NCBI RefSeq assembly: GCF_000712135.1
Contig: NZ_JOOE01000003.1
Span: forward strand, 248,001-312,000
Direction: 5' to 3'
Source of the DNA: Sphingomonas sp. UNC305MFCol5.2
Lineage (GTDB): Bacteria > Pseudomonadota > Alphaproteobacteria > Sphingomonadales > Sphingomonadaceae
DNA length: 64,000 nt
This document shows, in pieces, positions 24,847 through 33,724 of the stretch. The notes under the pieces are model-generated. The model searched no databases. It saw only the letters and a list, made by a program, of their open reading frames with translations, and had not been told where the DNA came from. Every line of letters begins with the position of its first letter. The stretch's first letter is position 1. The position numbers and the translations under genes are program-made.

Positions 24847-25985
24847 ACCGGCTGGTCGTGGCGCTCGCGGCATCCAGCGCGCTGACACTTGCCCAGCCGG
24901 CGCGCGCGCAGGATCATTCGCAGCATCAGGGCATGAACATGCCCTGCATGCAGACGCCTCCGACGACGAAGCCGGCAGCCAAGAAGCCCGCGAAAAAACC
25001 GGCGGCCAAACGTCCGGCAAGCCGGCCGGCTGCACGACCGGCGCGGCCTGCGGCCAGGCCTGCACCGCAGCCGGCAAAGCCCGCGCAAGGCATGGAAGGC
25101 ATGGACCATAGGACGATGCCCGGCATGGACATGGCGCCGCCCGCCGCGCAGCCGATGCCGGACATGGACATGCAGGATCACAGCCAGCACGGCGCTGCGG
25201 CGCAGGCCCATGGCGGCATGGAGATGACCGGGACGGCACTCCCCGCCGGCGATGCATCCGCGCCGCTCCCGCCGATAGACCATTATGCCGACCGGCAGTT
25301 CCCGCCCGAGGAGATGGCGCGTGCCCGCGCGCAGATGATGCGCGAGCAGGGCGGCCGGACCTTCTCCCAAATCATGTTCAACCTCGCCGAATATCGAGCG
25401 CAGCAGGGGCGCGACGGCTATCGCTGGGACGGTGAAGCGTGGATCGGCGGCGACATCGACCGTCTCTGGCTCAAGTCCGAAGGCGAAGGCGTGTTCGGCG
25501 ACCGACTCGACAGCGCCGAAGTCCAGGCGCTCTACAGCCGCGCGATCGGCCCCTATTTCAACGTGCAGGCCGGCGTCCGCCACGATTTCGGGCCCGGACC
25601 GGACCGAAGCTATGCGACAATCGGGTTTGAGGGACTGGCGCCGTACTGGTTCGAAGTCGAGGGCGCGCTGTTCCTGAGCGACAAGGGAGACCTGCTCGGG
25701 CGGCTCGAAGGCTATTACGACCAGCGCATCACCCAGCGGCTGATCCTCCAACCACGGGTGGAGTTCAACCTGTCGGCGCAGGACGTGCCCGAGAACCGCG
25801 TCGGTTCGGGACTGAGCGACGCAGAGCTCGGCCTCCGGCTCCGCTATGAAGTGACACGCCGGTTCGCGCCCTATGTCGGCATCTCTCATGAGGCGAAGAC
25901 CGGCCGGACCGCCGATTTCGCACGCGCCGAGGGCGAGGATCCCACCACGACCAGCCTCGTTGCCGGCGTGCGGCTCTGGTTCTGA
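24843..25985 (+). CDS. copB: outer-membrane copper resistance protein CopB
   Basis: A 380-residue protein with a signal peptide ending at ARAQ, a long low-complexity linker, and a C-terminal outer-membrane barrel of the CopB/PcoB family (SQIMFNLAEYRAQQGRDGYR, WDGEAWIGGDIDRLWLKSEG, ending VRLWF). The linker (residues about 37-85) is rich in Lys, Pro, Ala and Arg and is followed by Met/His motifs (MDHRTMPGMDM, MPDMDMQDHSQH) that probably bind copper. The barrel's terminal Phe fits outer-membrane insertion. The start overlaps the oxidase stop (ATGA). Confidence 0.9.
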   Translation: MNRLVVALAASSALTLAQPARAQDHSQHQGMNMPCMQTPPTTKPAAKKPAKKPAAKRPASRPAARPARPAARPAPQPAKPAQGMEGMDHRTMPGMDMAPPAAQPMPDMDMQDHSQHGAAAQAHGGMEMTGTALPAGDASAPLPPIDHYADRQFPPEEMARARAQMMREQGGRTFSQIMFNLAEYRAQQGRDGYRWDGEAWIGGDIDRLWLKSEGEGVFGDRLDSAEVQALYSRAIGPYFNVQAGVRHDFGPGPDRSYATIGFEGLAPYWFEVEGALFLSDKGDLLGRLEGYYDQRITQRLILQPRVEFNLSAQDVPENRVGSGLSDAELGLRLRYEVTRRFAPYVGISHEAKTGRTADFARAEGEDPTTTSLVAGVRLWF

Positions 25986-26029
25986 GCCACCATTGGCATC
26001 GCCGGCCTGAATGAGGCACACAGCCCCTG

Positions 26030-26572
26030 ATGGCGGAGGGGGGAGAAGATTCGGACGCCAGGCTGGTTGCCGCGGCTGTGAGCGGCGATCGAGCCGCGTT
26101 CGCGACGCTGCTCGACCGGCACTATAACCGCATCCACGCCCTCGCCTGGCAACTCACCGGATCGCGCGCCGATGCCGACGATGTCGCGCAGGACGTGTGC
26201 TGCGTGCTCGTCGAGAAGCTCGCCATGTTTCGCGGTGAGGCGAAGTTCAGCACCTGGCTGTGCGGCATCGTGTTCAATGCCTGCCGCGATCTGCAGCGCC
26301 GGCGTCGATCGTTTCGCGGGCTGACCGAACGTTTGGCGGTCGTCGCCGGCCTCACGCGCGGACCTGACGGGCGCGACCTGCACGACGCGATCTGGGTGCG
26401 GAGCGCGATCGCGCGGCTCAAACCGGCCTATCGCGACGCCGTGGTGCTGGTGGCGGGCCAGCAGCTCAGCCATGCCGAGGCTGCGGAAATTCTCGGCGTA
26501 GCCGAGGCGACGATATCGTGGCGGATGCACGAGGTGCGGCGGATGCTCGGATCGGAAGGCGACGGCGCCTGA
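26030..26572 (+). CDS. ECF sigma factor
   Basis: A 180-residue ECF sigma factor with region 2 ([50 protein letters not shown]) and region 4 ([20 protein letters not shown] followed by [19 protein letters not shown]). It starts the next unit after copB, 44 bases on, and is followed by a vWA lipoprotein and a membrane TPR protein. No classic zinc-finger anti-sigma gene is adjacent; the TPR protein with its cytosolic N-terminus may serve that role. The signal is unknown. Confidence 0.85.
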   Translation: MAEGGEDSDARLVAAAVSGDRAAFATLLDRHYNRIHALAWQLTGSRADADDVAQDVCCVLVEKLAMFRGEAKFSTWLCGIVFNACRDLQRRRRSFRGLTERLAVVAGLTRGPDGRDLHDAIWVRSAIARLKPAYRDAVVLVAGQQLSHAEAAEILGVAEATISWRMHEVRRMLGSEGDGA

Positions 26573-26665
26573 AAATATTTTTGGCCGGCTCCCAAGGAAA
26601 TCCGGCCGGGCGGCGTCCCAGTGACAGGCGGGCAATTCTGCACCGCTTTCGCCAGGGAGTGTCTC

Positions 26666-28423
26666 ATGCCCCGCAATAGTCTTCTGATCGCCGGTGGGCT
26701 CTCCGCCATGCTGCTCGCCTCCTGCACCCGAACCGCCGTCGAAGAGGCCGCCGCGCCCGCGCCGGCGGAGGAAGTCGTCGTCACCGGAACCAGGACGCCC
26801 GGTTCCGCCGCCGAGCAGCGCGCCCGCACCGCCGACATGGCCCAATATGCTGCCTCGGAACCGATGCCCTCCCCGGCACCGCCCCCGCCACCGGTGATGG
26901 CAATGGCGCCGGTCGGGAGCCTGGCGAAACGGGCTTTTATGGCGTCATCCGATCGCCGCGTCGCGCTGCCCGGCTATTATCAGGACGTCGGCCGCGACAA
27001 ATTCACGACCGTCGCGGAGAACCCGTTCAAGGTCGCGCGCGAAGAGCCGGTCTCGACCTTCTCGATCGACGTCGACACGGCCTCCTATTCGTTCGTGCGC
27101 GCCTCGCTCACCGGCAACGCCCTGCCTCAGCCCGCGGCGGTGCGGACCGAGGAGATGATCAACTATTTCCCCTATGATTATGCCGCGGCGCGTTCGGCCG
27201 ATCAGCCGTTCAGCACCAATGTCGCGGTGTTCCCGAGCCCTTGGACCGAGGGCCGCAAGCTCGTCCGCATCGGCATCCGCGGCTATGAGATCCAGCGCGC
27301 CACCCGCCCCCGCGCGAACCTCGTCTTCCTGATCGACACTTCGGGTTCGATGAACGCGCCCAACAAGCTGCCGCTCGTCAAGCAATCGCTGTCGATGCTG
27401 CTCGACCAGTTGAACGGCAACGATCGCGTCGCGATCGTCACCTATGCGGGCAGCGCCGGCACTGCGCTCGAGCCGACTCCGGCAAGCGACAAGGGCAAGA
27501 TCCTCGCGGTGCTCGAGCGGCTCGGCGCGGGCGGCAGCACCGCCGGCGCCGAGGGCATCCGACAGGCCTATGCACTGGCCGAGCAGAATCTCGATCCGCA
27601 GGGCGTCAACCGCGTGATCCTCGCGACCGACGGCGACTTCAACGTCGGCATCACCAGCCAGGACGAGCTCAAGGGCTTTGTCGAGCGCGAGCGCGGCAAG
27701 GGGGTGTTCCTGTCGGTGCTCGGCTTCGGCATGGGCAATTACAACGACGCGCTGATGCAGACGCTCGCCCAGAACGGCAACGGCGCCGCCGCCTATATCG
27801 ACACGGTCGGCGAGGCGCGGAAGGCGCTGGTCGACGAGGCGACGTCGACCTTGTTCCCGATCGCCAAGGACGTGAAGATCCAGGTCGAGTTCAACCCCGC
27901 CGCCATCGCCGAGTATCGGTTGATCGGATACGAGACGCGGATGCTCGCGCGCGAGGATTTCGAGAACGACAAGGTCGATGCCGGCGATGTCGGATCGGGA
28001 CAGACCGTCACTGCGCTCTACGAAATCGTGCCGATGGGCGGCCCGCGCGCGATAGGCGACCTGCGTTATTCGACTCCGGCCGCACAGCGGCAGACCGGGC
28101 TGGGCAGCGAATACGGCTTCGTGAAGATCCGCTACAAGACGCCCAAGTCGACCACCAGCCGGCTGATCTCGACTCCGATCAATCGCGCGGTCGAGGTCCG
28201 CCGCTTCGAGGATGCGCCGCGGGATGCGCGCTTTGCCACCGGAGTGGCGGGTTTCGCCGAGCTGCTGCGCGGCGGCAAATATAGCGGCACGATGACTTAT
28301 GACGACGTGCTGCGGATCGCGCTGGCGGCCCGCGGCGACGACGGTTTCGGCTATCGCTCGGAGTTCGTCCAGCTCGTCCGCCAGGCCAAGACCGCCGCTT
28401 CGCTCGCGCGGCTGGAGCGCTGA
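26666..28423 (+). CDS. YfbK-like vWA lipoprotein with a TonB-box-like motif
   Basis: A 585-residue lipoprotein: lipobox LASC with Cys20. It carries the von Willebrand A domains of the YfbK family: an N-terminal conserved block (NPFKVAREEPVSTFSIDVDT), the vWA domain with an intact MIDAS start (LIDTSGSM, Asp about 224) and a DGDFNVG turn, and the C-terminal DUF3520 block. Residues 35-43 read EEVVVTGTR, the same as TonB boxes of outer-membrane receptors, followed by a Pro-rich linker. ATG 26666 has GGAG upstream; an upstream extension lacks the lipoprotein signal. Function in the cell envelope is unknown. Confidence 0.85.
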   Translation: MPRNSLLIAGGLSAMLLASCTRTAVEEAAAPAPAEEVVVTGTRTPGSAAEQRARTADMAQYAASEPMPSPAPPPPPVMAMAPVGSLAKRAFMASSDRRVALPGYYQDVGRDKFTTVAENPFKVAREEPVSTFSIDVDTASYSFVRASLTGNALPQPAAVRTEEMINYFPYDYAAARSADQPFSTNVAVFPSPWTEGRKLVRIGIRGYEIQRATRPRANLVFLIDTSGSMNAPNKLPLVKQSLSMLLDQLNGNDRVAIVTYAGSAGTALEPTPASDKGKILAVLERLGAGGSTAGAEGIRQAYALAEQNLDPQGVNRVILATDGDFNVGITSQDELKGFVERERGKGVFLSVLGFGMGNYNDALMQTLAQNGNGAAAYIDTVGEARKALVDEATSTLFPIAKDVKIQVEFNPAAIAEYRLIGYETRMLAREDFENDKVDAGDVGSGQTVTALYEIVPMGGPRAIGDLRYSTPAAQRQTGLGSEYGFVKIRYKTPKSTTSRLISTPINRAVEVRRFEDAPRDARFATGVAGFAELLRGGKYSGTMTYDDVLRIALAARGDDGFGYRSEFVQLVRQAKTAASLARLER

Positions 28424-28425
28424 CA

Positions 28426-28460
28426 CCGTGCGGCGGCGATCCCGCATCGCCGCCGCACGG
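28426..28460. terminator. 15-bp perfect hairpin after the vWA gene
   Basis: Arms 28426-28440 and 28446-28460 are perfectly complementary over 15 bases, with a 5-base loop, directly after the vWA stop codon. The stem is very GC-rich. No T-tract follows on either strand, so it may act as an RNA stabiliser or a partial terminator instead of a classic rho-independent site. Confidence 0.6.
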
Positions 28461-28583
28461 CTCTCACCGGCCAACGCGCATTCGACCCGCCCGCAATTGC
28501 AGCTATAAGGTCGGCAGATGCCGCTTTCCGTTCCCTGTCGTCGATCGTTCGATTCCCGCATGTTCGCGGGCAGGGGCTTCTGA

Positions 28584-29690
28584 ATGGCAGGCGACGAAGA
28601 CCTCTCGGCGCTGCTGCCCGAGCCGCCGCCGCCGCGCAACACCCGGCGCGATGCCGCGATCGAGGCGGCAATGCTGCGTTTCGACGGCGGCGGACCGGCC
28701 CCCGCGGCGCCACCACGCCCGGCAAGGCCCGCATCGCGCTGGTCGCTGCTCGGTCGACCGCAATTCGGGGCATTGCTCACTGCCGCCCTGGTCGGCGTGA
28801 TCGCGGTACCGATCTGGCTGTCGAACGGCGACCAGATCGCACCCAAAAGCCAGCCGACCCAACCGGCAGCGCGAGAAGCGGCGCCGACAGGATCGCCGGC
28901 CCTGCCGGCACCGGCTGCACAGCCGTCCCCTGCGCAAATCGCCCGGGCGGAAATTCCGCTCGCCAGTCCCTCGTCGCCTGCGCGAGAGCGTGGCAGCCGG
29001 GCGGCGAAACCGGGCGCCATGGGCCAGGTCGCCGAGATGGCGGTGGAACTCCCGCCTCCGCCGACGGAATCCATGCCGGCCCCGGCCGCGCCCCCGCCGC
29101 CTCCGCCGCCCGCGCCTGAACCCGCGCCCGCGCCGGCCCAGATGGCGGCGCGCACCGCAGAGGTGCAGGACGAAGCCGTCGTCGTCACGGCCTCGCGAAT
29201 GGCGCCTCGCGGTTTCGCCCAACGTGCGGAAGCCAAGCGCGTTCGTTCGATCGCCAAGGCCGCCGAGAATGGCGCGTGGGATGCCTGCACGGTGCGCGAC
29301 TCCGCGCAGAACCTCTCCGCCTGCAAAAAGCTGGTCGATCCAGCCGCCCGCGGTCGCAATGGCCGCGTCGCGGCGCACGTCGCCGACGGGCTGTCGGCAG
29401 CGTGGCACGGCGACAACGACGCCGCTATCGCCGCATTCGATCGCGCGATCGCTCAATCGCCCGGGCTCGCTTTCGCCTGGCTCAACCGCGGCCTCGCCCG
29501 GGAGCGCAAGGGGGACACCGGCAAGGCGCTCGCCGATCTGGACAAAGCGGTGCGGCTCGCCCCCAATGTCGCGCGCAATTATTATCAGCGCAGCCTGTTT
29601 CTCGGCAGGCAAGGCGAAACCAGGCGTGCCCGCGAAGACTGGGAGCGCGCGACCCGGCTCGATCCACGCCTCGAGAATAGCGACGAATAA
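28584..29690 (+). CDS. single-pass membrane TPR protein with a TonB-box-like motif
   Basis: A 368-residue protein. Residues 1-60 are polar and Pro-rich (cytosolic), residues 61-80 form one membrane segment, then comes a long Pro/Ala-rich periplasmic linker. Residues 196-205 read DEAVVVTASR, like a TonB box. The C-terminal 120 residues form tetratricopeptide repeats (AWHGDNDAAIAAFDRAIAQS, AWLNRGLARERKGDTGKALA). The N-terminal start MAGDEDLSALLPEPPPPRNT resembles short sigma-binding tails, and the gene lies with an ECF sigma gene, so an anti-sigma role is plausible but unproven. Confidence 0.65.
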   Translation: MAGDEDLSALLPEPPPPRNTRRDAAIEAAMLRFDGGGPAPAAPPRPARPASRWSLLGRPQFGALLTAALVGVIAVPIWLSNGDQIAPKSQPTQPAAREAAPTGSPALPAPAAQPSPAQIARAEIPLASPSSPARERGSRAAKPGAMGQVAEMAVELPPPPTESMPAPAAPPPPPPPAPEPAPAPAQMAARTAEVQDEAVVVTASRMAPRGFAQRAEAKRVRSIAKAAENGAWDACTVRDSAQNLSACKKLVDPAARGRNGRVAAHVADGLSAAWHGDNDAAIAAFDRAIAQSPGLAFAWLNRGLARERKGDTGKALADLDKAVRLAPNVARNYYQRSLFLGRQGETRRAREDWERATRLDPRLENSDE

Positions 29691-29739
29691 CGCCGCCGTC
29701 GTGCCCGGCCCAACCGTAGCATAAAGCGACAAAGGCTAT

Positions 29740-29754
29740 TGATACTTTATATCA
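29740..29754. promoter_or_regulatory. AT-rich dyad upstream of the ZnuD-like receptor
   Basis: TGATA-N5-TATCA, centred 55 bases before the receptor start. An AT-rich palindrome of this size in front of a zinc-receptor gene suggests a Zur box, but I cannot match it confidently to an alphaproteobacterial Zur consensus. Confidence 0.35.
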
Positions 29755-29801
29755 TCGCCGTTACCGCAACGCAGCACATCCTGGAGTTCGGGGATCTTTT
29801 C

Positions 29802-31910
29802 ATGCTGCGTAGCCTTCTGCTTGCCACCGCCACTTTCATCGCGCTGCCGGCTCATGCCGAAGAGACGCCATCGAGCCCCGTGACTTCGGACACATCCGCC
29901 GATGCCCCGGATCCCGACGCGCAGGACCATGATCAGCCCAATCAAGAGATCGTCGTCACCGGCACGCGCGCCCGCGCCACTGCCGACGTGCTCGGCGGCA
30001 CCGCGATTCTCGCGGCGGAGGAACTAACCCGCGAAATGCGCCCGACGATCGGCGAGACGCTCGCCTCGCAGCCCGGCGTCTCGGCGACGTCCTTTGGCCC
30101 CAATGCCTCGCGGCCGGTCCTGCGCGGCTTCACCGGCGATCGCGCGCGGCTGCTGATCGACGGGATCGGCAGCATCGACGTGTCGAACACGTCGGCGGAT
30201 CACGCAGCGATCATCAACCCGCTCACCGCCGATCGCATCGAGGTCCTGCGCGGTCCCTCTGCCTTGCTGTTCAGCCCCTCGTCGATCGGCGGCGTGGTCA
30301 ATGTCATCGACAGTCGCATCCCGCGCCGCGTGCCCGAGAGCCCGCTCCACGCCGACGGGATCGCGACTTATGGCAGCGCGTCCGACGAGCGCTCGGCCTC
30401 GGGCGCCGTCGACGTGCCGGTCGCGGGCAAGCTCGTCGTCCATGCCGATGGCAGCTATACCAAGACCGGCGACATGCGCAGCGGCGGCTATGTGCTGACT
30501 CCCGAACTGCGCGCGCAGGCCGCGGCGAGCGCCGATCCCGACATCCAGGCGCCGGCCGGTCTCAAGGGCGAAGTTCCCAACACCGCGGCACGCACCTGGG
30601 ACATTGCCGCCGGCGCGGCGATCGTCGACGACCGCGGCAGCCTGGGCTTCTCGGTCTCGCGCTACGACAGCCTCTACGGCGTGCCGATCCGCTATTCGCT
30701 CGATCCGGCGATCGAGGCCGAAGCGGTCCGGCTGCATGCCAAGCAGACGCGCTTCGACGTGCGCGGCGACATCACCACCGAGACCGCAGGTATCCACCAG
30801 ATCCGCCTGCGCCTCGCCGCCGCCGACTATCAGCACAGCGAGATCGAGAACACCGGCGAAGTCGGCACGACCTTTTACAGCCAAGGCCTCGAGGGGCGGC
30901 TCGAACTGGTCCAGGAGACGCATGGCGAATGGGAAGGCGTGACCGGCGGGCAATTCTCGACCCGCAACACGCGCATCGTCGGCGAGGAGAAGTTCCTGCC
31001 GCGCACCGAGAGCAGCCAGGTTGGGCTGTTCACGCTCCAGTCGCTCGATTTCGGCGCACTCAAGGCCGAAGCGGCGCTGCGCTACGAGCATAACAGCCTG
31101 CGCGCGCAGGCGGATGCCGATATCGGCAACCCCTTGCTCGACCGCAGCTTCGACAGCCTCTCCGCCTCGCTCGGCGCCAGCTATGCGCTTGCCAGCCATC
31201 TGCGGCTCGGCATCAACGTCTCGCGCAGCGAACGCGCGCCGACGCAGGAGGAATTGTTCGCCAACGGCCCGCACGCCGGCACGCAGGCGTTCGAGATCGG
31301 CAATCCCGATTTCACCACCGAGAAAGCGTGGGGCATCGAAGGCACGCTCAAGGGTTCGGGCGACGGCTGGAGCCTGTCGGCCGCAGCCTATTACAACTGG
31401 TTCAAGGACTATATCTACGACGCGCCAACCGGCGCGATCGAGGACGATCTGCCGGTGTTCCAGTACAACCAGGCCGATGCCCGTTATTACGGCTTCGAAG
31501 TCGAGGGCTCCGCGCGGCTCGCCCAGCTCGGCAATTTCGCGATCAACGCCGATGCGCTCGCCGATTACGTCCACGCCGATATCGTCGATCAGGGCCCGGT
31601 GCCCCGCATCCCGCCGCTCCGCATGATGGGCGGGCTCGAAGCGCAATCGGATGCGCTGACCGGCCGGGTCGAAGTCGAGCACAGCTTCGAGCAGGATCGC
31701 GTCACCGATTTCGAGACGCCGACCAGCGGCTTCACTTTGGTCAACGCCTCGGTCTCGTGGAAGCCGTTCGGCGCGGGCTCGAACACCAGCCTGATGCTCT
31801 CGGCGAACAACATCTTCGATGTCGAGGCGCGCCGCCACACCAGCGTGCTCAAGGATTATGCCCCGCTCGCCGGCCGCGACCTGCGTGCGACGCTGCGGGT
31901 GCAACTCTGA
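29802..31910 (+). CDS. ZnuD-like TonB-dependent receptor (probable zinc uptake)
   Basis: A 702-residue outer-membrane receptor. A signal peptide (MLRSLLLATATFIALPAHA) is followed by a TonB box EIVVTGTR, a plug and a 22-strand-type barrel ending in RVQL. The plug has the ZnuD signature: ASRPVLRGFTGDRARLLIDG, IGSIDVSNTSADHAAIINPL and IEVLRGPSALLF, then GGVVNVIDSRIP. ATG 29802 is chosen over 29739 because it has a proper signal sequence and a GGAG site. Zinc is the likely substrate, by family; other metals are possible. An AT-rich dyad at 29740 may be its regulatory site. Confidence 0.8.
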   Translation: MLRSLLLATATFIALPAHAEETPSSPVTSDTSADAPDPDAQDHDQPNQEIVVTGTRARATADVLGGTAILAAEELTREMRPTIGETLASQPGVSATSFGPNASRPVLRGFTGDRARLLIDGIGSIDVSNTSADHAAIINPLTADRIEVLRGPSALLFSPSSIGGVVNVIDSRIPRRVPESPLHADGIATYGSASDERSASGAVDVPVAGKLVVHADGSYTKTGDMRSGGYVLTPELRAQAAASADPDIQAPAGLKGEVPNTAARTWDIAAGAAIVDDRGSLGFSVSRYDSLYGVPIRYSLDPAIEAEAVRLHAKQTRFDVRGDITTETAGIHQIRLRLAAADYQHSEIENTGEVGTTFYSQGLEGRLELVQETHGEWEGVTGGQFSTRNTRIVGEEKFLPRTESSQVGLFTLQSLDFGALKAEAALRYEHNSLRAQADADIGNPLLDRSFDSLSASLGASYALASHLRLGINVSRSERAPTQEELFANGPHAGTQAFEIGNPDFTTEKAWGIEGTLKGSGDGWSLSAAAYYNWFKDYIYDAPTGAIEDDLPVFQYNQADARYYGFEVEGSARLAQLGNFAINADALADYVHADIVDQGPVPRIPPLRMMGGLEAQSDALTGRVEVEHSFEQDRVTDFETPTSGFTLVNASVSWKPFGAGSNTSLMLSANNIFDVEARRHTSVLKDYAPLAGRDLRATLRVQL

Positions 31911-31934
31911 TCCTGTTCCGGCATTAGGAGGCGG

Positions 31935-32648
31935 ATGGAAGGTCCGCCCCCCGAATCCGTGGTCGAACTGAAGCCCGAGACTGCGGCATCGCGCCGCATC
32001 CCCTGGCCGATCTTCGCGCTGGGCGCAGTGGCATTGTTGCTGCTGGGCCTGATCGGATTCGGCCGTGAAGTGATGGAAGGTGACGCGGCTGAACTCGACC
32101 ACGCGATCATGCTGGCGATGCGGGTGCCCGGACACCCGGAACAGCCGCTGGGCCCGCACTGGCTCCCCTCGGCGGTGCGCGACGTGACTGCGCTCGGCAG
32201 CTCGACCATATTGACGATGGTGGTGCTGGTCACCGCCGCGTTCCTCGCGCTGAAGGGGCGGTTCCGCTCGGCCGCGCTTGTCGTCGCCGCGACGACACTG
32301 GGCGCACTCGCCGTGACTCTGGTCAAGGTGCTGATCGCCCGGTCACGCCCCGATCTCGTCCAGCAACTGATGCAGGAAGCGTCGAGCAGTTTCCCGAGCG
32401 GCCACGCCGCCAACAGTGCGATCGTCTATCTGACGCTCGCCGCCCTGCTCTTCCCGGTGGTGCGCGGCTGGCGGATGCGCGGCTTCGTGCTCGCCGTCGC
32501 GATGCTGCTGGTCGGGCTGATCGGCATCAGCCGCGTCTATCTCGGCGTCCACTGGCCCAGCGACGTCCTCGCGGGCTGGGCGTTCGGCAGCTGCTGGGCG
32601 CTGCTCTGGTGGGGGATCGAGCTCAAGCTGTTTGCGAAGCGCCCCTAG
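31935..32648 (+). CDS. PAP2-family membrane phosphatase
   Basis: A 237-residue inner-membrane protein with about six helices and the three PAP2 phosphatase motifs: KVLIARSRP, SFPSGHA and SRVYLGVHWPSDV. The active site faces the periplasm. Such enzymes dephosphorylate lipids such as phosphatidate, undecaprenyl pyrophosphate or phosphatidylglycerophosphate; which one cannot be told. An AGGAGG site precedes the ATG. The stop overlaps that of galE by four bases, on the opposite strand. Confidence 0.88.
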   Translation: MEGPPPESVVELKPETAASRRIPWPIFALGAVALLLLGLIGFGREVMEGDAAELDHAIMLAMRVPGHPEQPLGPHWLPSAVRDVTALGSSTILTMVVLVTAAFLALKGRFRSAALVVAATTLGALAVTLVKVLIARSRPDLVQQLMQEASSSFPSGHAANSAIVYLTLAALLFPVVRGWRMRGFVLAVAMLLVGLIGISRVYLGVHWPSDVLAGWAFGSCWALLWWGIELKLFAKRP

Positions 32649-33637
32649 CGCTCCCCCAACTTACGCTCCCAGGCAAGCGCGTCCTTGACGATCCCCTCGA
32701 GGTCGTCGTGCTTCGGGCGCCACGGCAAGGTGCTCAGGATCTTGCTGTTGTCGGCGACAAGTGCATCCGGATCGCCCGCGCGACGGCCCTCTAGCCGGCG
32801 CTCGATCTTGCGGTTGGTCACGCGATCGACCGCGTCGAGCACCTGCAGCACCGAAAAGCCGCGGCCGTACCCCGCGTTCATCGTGTGGCTTTCCTCGGGC
32901 CGCGCGATCAGCAGGTCGAGTGCGTCGACATGTGCGGCGGCGAGATCGGTGACATGGATATAGTCGCGCACCCCGGTGCCGTCTTCGGTCGCGAAGTCGG
33001 TGCCGAACACCGACACCGTGTCACGCTTGCCCGTCGCCGCCTCGGCCGCGATCTTGATCAGGTGCGTGGCACCTGCGGTCGACTGGCCGGAGCGGCCCTG
33101 CGGATCGGCGCCGGCGACGTTGAAGTAACGCAGCGCGCAATAATTGATCGGATGCGCCGCGGCGACGTCGCGCAGCATGAACTCGGTCATCAGCTTCGAC
33201 ATGCCGTACGGATTGATCGGCACCTTCGGGCTGTCCTCCGAAACCGGCACCTTCTCGGGAATGCCATAGGTGGCAGCCGTCGAGGAGAAGATGAAATGCT
33301 TAACCCCGCTCGCCACCGCGCTCTCGATCAGCGAGCGGCTCGCGACCGTGTTGTTGCGGTAATATTTGAGCGGATCGGACACCGATTCCGGCACCACCAC
33401 CGAGCCGGCGAAGTGCATCACTGCGACCACGCCTTCGTCGCGCATCGTCGCGCGGATGGTCGCTTCGTCCTCGATATTCGCCACGACCAATTTCGCGCGC
33501 TTGTCGACGGCCCAGTCGAAGCCGGTGACGAGATTGTCGACCACCACGACCTTCCATCCCGCATCGAGCAGCGCCAGCACCGCGTGGCTGCCGATATAGC
33601 CCGCACCGCCCGTCACCAGCACCGTACCGTCGCGCAT
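32645..33637 (-). CDS. galE: UDP-glucose 4-epimerase
   Basis: A 330-residue extended short-chain dehydrogenase. Features are the NAD-binding GGAGYIGSH at the start, the catalytic Ser/Thr in FSSTAATYG and YGMSK (Tyr-x3-Lys), and the GalE-type DFATEDGTGVRDYIHVTDLA and NAGYGRGFSVLQVL motifs. It interconverts UDP-glucose and UDP-galactose for surface polysaccharides or Leloir metabolism. ATG 33637 gives the correct start; a longer frame to 34150 overlaps msrA and is a shadow. No other sugar genes adjoin it. Confidence 0.93.
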   Translation of the reverse strand: MRDGTVLVTGGAGYIGSHAVLALLDAGWKVVVVDNLVTGFDWAVDKRAKLVVANIEDEATIRATMRDEGVVAVMHFAGSVVVPESVSDPLKYYRNNTVASRSLIESAVASGVKHFIFSSTAATYGIPEKVPVSEDSPKVPINPYGMSKLMTEFMLRDVAAAHPINYCALRYFNVAGADPQGRSGQSTAGATHLIKIAAEAATGKRDTVSVFGTDFATEDGTGVRDYIHVTDLAAAHVDALDLLIARPEESHTMNAGYGRGFSVLQVLDAVDRVTNRKIERRLEGRRAGDPDALVADNSKILSTLPWRPKHDDLEGIVKDALAWERKLGER

Positions 33638-33724
33638 GCCAATCTCCCTTTGTCGCGCCTCGCCTAGAGGGGCGATTGCGCTGCGCCAAGCCCCACCTAT
33701 CTTGGGCGCGACAAGGAGAATGAA

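Noticed and set aside
26573..26665. GGAAAT (26596) and CGTC (26614) as an ECF-type promoter before the vWA gene.
   Set aside because: The spacing of 12 bases is too short for ECF -35/-10 elements, which need about 15-17.
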